From Phaeoceros laevis (lineage: Eukaryota > Anthocerotophyta > Anthocerotopsida > Notothyladales): a stretch of DNA of 43,291 nucleotides. A program made the position numbers and the translations under genes. Every line of letters begins with the position of its first letter. Position 1 is the first letter of the stretch. A model generated the notes under the pieces. That model did no database searches. It was given only the letters and a program-made list of their open reading frames with translations, and was not told where the DNA came from. Positions 41,575-43,291 of the stretch are shown in pieces. Location of the stretch: contig JBNGIQ010005354.1 in assembly GCA_049999765.1 (NCBI GenBank), positions 1-43,291 on the forward strand, given 5' to 3'.

Positions 41575-42462
41575 TCAGACAGGAACATACGGCTGGAGGA
41601 AGGGTCGCGTGGATCAAGGAGTGCCAACGCCACCTCTGGGCGGGGTCAGACGTTTGGGTCCCGGGTGTTCCTCCTTCCTCTCCTCCATGCTAGTAAGTTC
41701 GACCGACTACGCCTGCATCCGAGCTGCTCCTGTGCCTACTGCCAGGTAAAGACTCGGACCTCCGAGCAAAGGCTACTACATCCACCTTTTCTGTAGTGCC
41801 AAGCGCTCAGTTGCTCCCAATGAACCAGATCCCATGATGAAGAACCAGGCTGATTTCCCCCAAGATCGAGTTTCGGTAGCTATTCTCAATCCTCAGCTGC
41901 CCTACAGAATAGTTGCCAAAGTCATGTACGACTCAGCTGTTTGGAAGGAGTCTTGTGGATCAAAAATATCTACACGGAAGTGTGATGGCGCCAATGGCGC
42001 CAATATTGGTAGAAATGGGGCACGTATCTTGAGGGTCGGATTGTGGCTCAGCAGGTAGGGAAGCAGATGAGTGCACCGGGAATGAGCTTTTCGTCTATCT
42101 GTCCTTGTCACCTGTCGTCAGGGAAAGCTGCAATGTCTAATCAGGGGAGCAACGAAAATTGGAGCTTAGAATTGAGCAAATCCTGTGGAAGATCGTTGAA
42201 AACTTATGTGAAATGTGGCGACAGAGTTACCCAGGTGAGGCGGGTGCAAGCAAGCAATGTTTTGCCCCAGAAATCCTTGTCAGACTCTTCACAAAGTTGT
42301 GATCACGGGTTGGACGAGGTACGTTCACAGCTTGCGATCTCATCTTTACCAGGGTGCGCAGATTTGCACTGCACATGTCTAAGCGAGAGCCTTATGGCTG
42401 TCACACAAATTTACCCTGGCGACGTGACAGAGCCCCCAGACAAAGCAGACATGGAAGAATAA
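41575..42462 (+). CDS. Weak candidate: unrecognised spliced gene
   Basis: Three candidate exons, 41575-41745, 41804-42023 and 42122-42462, join in frame to 244 codons ending at TAA 42460-42462. The first starts after a good acceptor (GTGTGTGGCAG), so a start exon would lie upstream. The predicted sequence has a Cys cluster (SCSCAYCQ), ADFPQDRVSVAILNPQLPYR, a Ser/Asn-rich stretch and an acidic end (EPPDKADMEE). I do not recognise it. Exon 2/3 uses a poor donor (C/GTATCT). It could equally be separate short frames or 5' exons of the PPR gene that follows. Confidence 0.3.
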
Positions 42463-42732
42463 GTCTTGGCAATTCGCTCGATCCCCCTTGGGTTGAAATA
42501 CAAATACCCCAGCTGGCAAGCAATCGGGCACCTAAGGCAGTGTGCCACAAGGTCAGCCTTCCAATGCTGGAGCCGGAGAGAAGCTTGATTACAGGTACTT
42601 GGTTTATGTCGAGTTTGGATCCTCACCGACACCGAATGTTCCTCACCTGTTGTGCTACTGTTGCAGGCTAGTTCTCATATTGAGATCGTTCTAGTGACCG
42701 TAGACCTATGTGCTTTATGGTCGATCTCGCAG

Positions 42733-43291
42733 GGCAGATGGTAAGACTTGGGGCGTCCAGGTGATAAAGGACTTGTGCGACCGGGGACTGCTGGGGGAGG
42801 CACTTGATGCCCTGCAGCTGACGGAGCAGCAGAATGTCGTGGTTTCTAGAGACCCCTATTTGCAATTGTTGCGAGCCTGCATTACTCTGGATGAAGCTAA
42901 GAAAGTGCGTGCTAGGATCATCCAAAGTAGGTTCGCATCAGATAACTATCTGGGAAATTCTATTGTCAACACGTTTGTGAAGTGCGGGAGTATTTCAGAA
43001 GCTCTGGTGTTATTCGGCAACTTACACCGGCGTACTGCATTTTCATGGACAGCTATCATCTCCTGGCACAGCAACAATGGGCAGGGTACAGAGGCTTTGA
43101 GATATTACCGCCGGATGAAAGCGGATGGTGTTATACCAACCAAGTATGCATTCATAAGCATACTGAAGTGCTGTGGTAGCCTAGAAGACCTTAAAGTGGG
43201 TAAGCAGATTCATAGCGAGCTCATTCGAAGTGGGAGTCCATTAGATATGTTTCTGGGCACCGCCTTGATAGATATGTATGCAAAATGCAGG
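42733..43291 (+). CDS. PPR protein, truncated by window end
   Basis: An open frame of 186 codons runs off the right edge. It reads as PLS-type pentatricopeptide repeats: YLQLLRACITLDEAKKVRAR, NYLGNSIVNTFVKCGSISEA, FSWTAIISWHSNNGQGTEAL, YAFISILKCCGSLEDLKVGK and FLGTALIDMYAKC. These modules bind organellar RNA one base per repeat. No ATG lies in the open frame, which is closed upstream by a TAG near 42703. An acceptor ends at 42732 (ATCTCGCAG), so the start is in an upstream exon or further left. Direction is opposite to the DYW gene at 27454-31299, and the repeats are clearly different from it. Confidence 0.88.

Noticed and set aside
1-43291. CRISPR arrays, prokaryotic operons, phage or bacterial mobile systems
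   Set aside because: The only tandem arrays are coding minisatellites, PPR repeats and simple repeats; spliceosomal introns and plant families show this is a plant nuclear sequence.

Overview
The window is nuclear DNA from a land plant with a compact genome. The evidence is spliceosomal genes with short GT-AG introns (mostly about 55-170 bp), plant-specific families (type I MADS, PLS/DYW pentatricopeptide repeat proteins, SCAR, plant G-gamma, plastid-targeted proteins with Ser/Arg-rich transit-like leaders), and about 17 genes in 43 kb on both strands. Intron-poor DYW-type PPR genes, very tight gene spacing and type I MADS genes with long C-terminal tails suggest a seed-free plant (lycophyte or bryophyte grade). 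I cannot name the species. Exon models were built by hand from frames, splice sites and remembered family sequence. Where I state that a model stays in frame, the summed exon length is a multiple of three.

Layout. 1-255: acidic C-terminus of a gene entering from the left. About 500-742: decayed Ty3/gypsy-like pol fragment. 841-3270 (-): C2-lipase class 3 protein. 3651-7691 (+): a FAAP100-like Fanconi anaemia core-complex subunit in nine exons. 8257-8881 (+): heterotrimeric G-protein gamma subunit. 9076-10459 (-): BCD1/ZNHIT6 box C/D snoRNP assembly factor, head to head with signal peptide peptidase (10611-11660, +). 11896-13937 (-): DUF1350 plastid alpha/beta-hydrolase-like protein. 14302-15058 (+): DUF971 protein. 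15316-17057 (-): type I MADS protein. 18170-20216 (+): membrane-anchored coiled-coil protein with a Cys-rich Apple/PAN-like end. 20818-21846 (-): OST3/OST6. 22115-22195: decayed tRNA-Leu(CAG)-like sequence. 22532-23634 (-): putative plastid helical protein, head to head with a TatD nuclease (23711-25259, +). 25577-26842 (+): second type I MADS protein carrying about 16 tandem GLQ(Q)PAMAD repeats interrupted by an assembly gap. 27454-31299 (-): long intronless DYW-class PPR protein. 34046-39136 (+): SCAR/WAVE. 40190-41184 (+): DUF177/YceD protein. 41575-42462 (+): weak unrecognised gene candidate. 42733 to the end (+): another PPR protein, truncated by the window.

No operon-like pathway links these genes; they are ordinary single-function loci packed closely. 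Several divergent pairs share very short promoters (76 bp and 151 bp between start codons). The most notable content is the plant FAAP100 homologue, the repeat-bearing MADS gene, the anchor/coiled-coil/PAN fusion gene, and a few places where the frame breaks and either a pseudogene, an unusual intron or an assembly error must be invoked.
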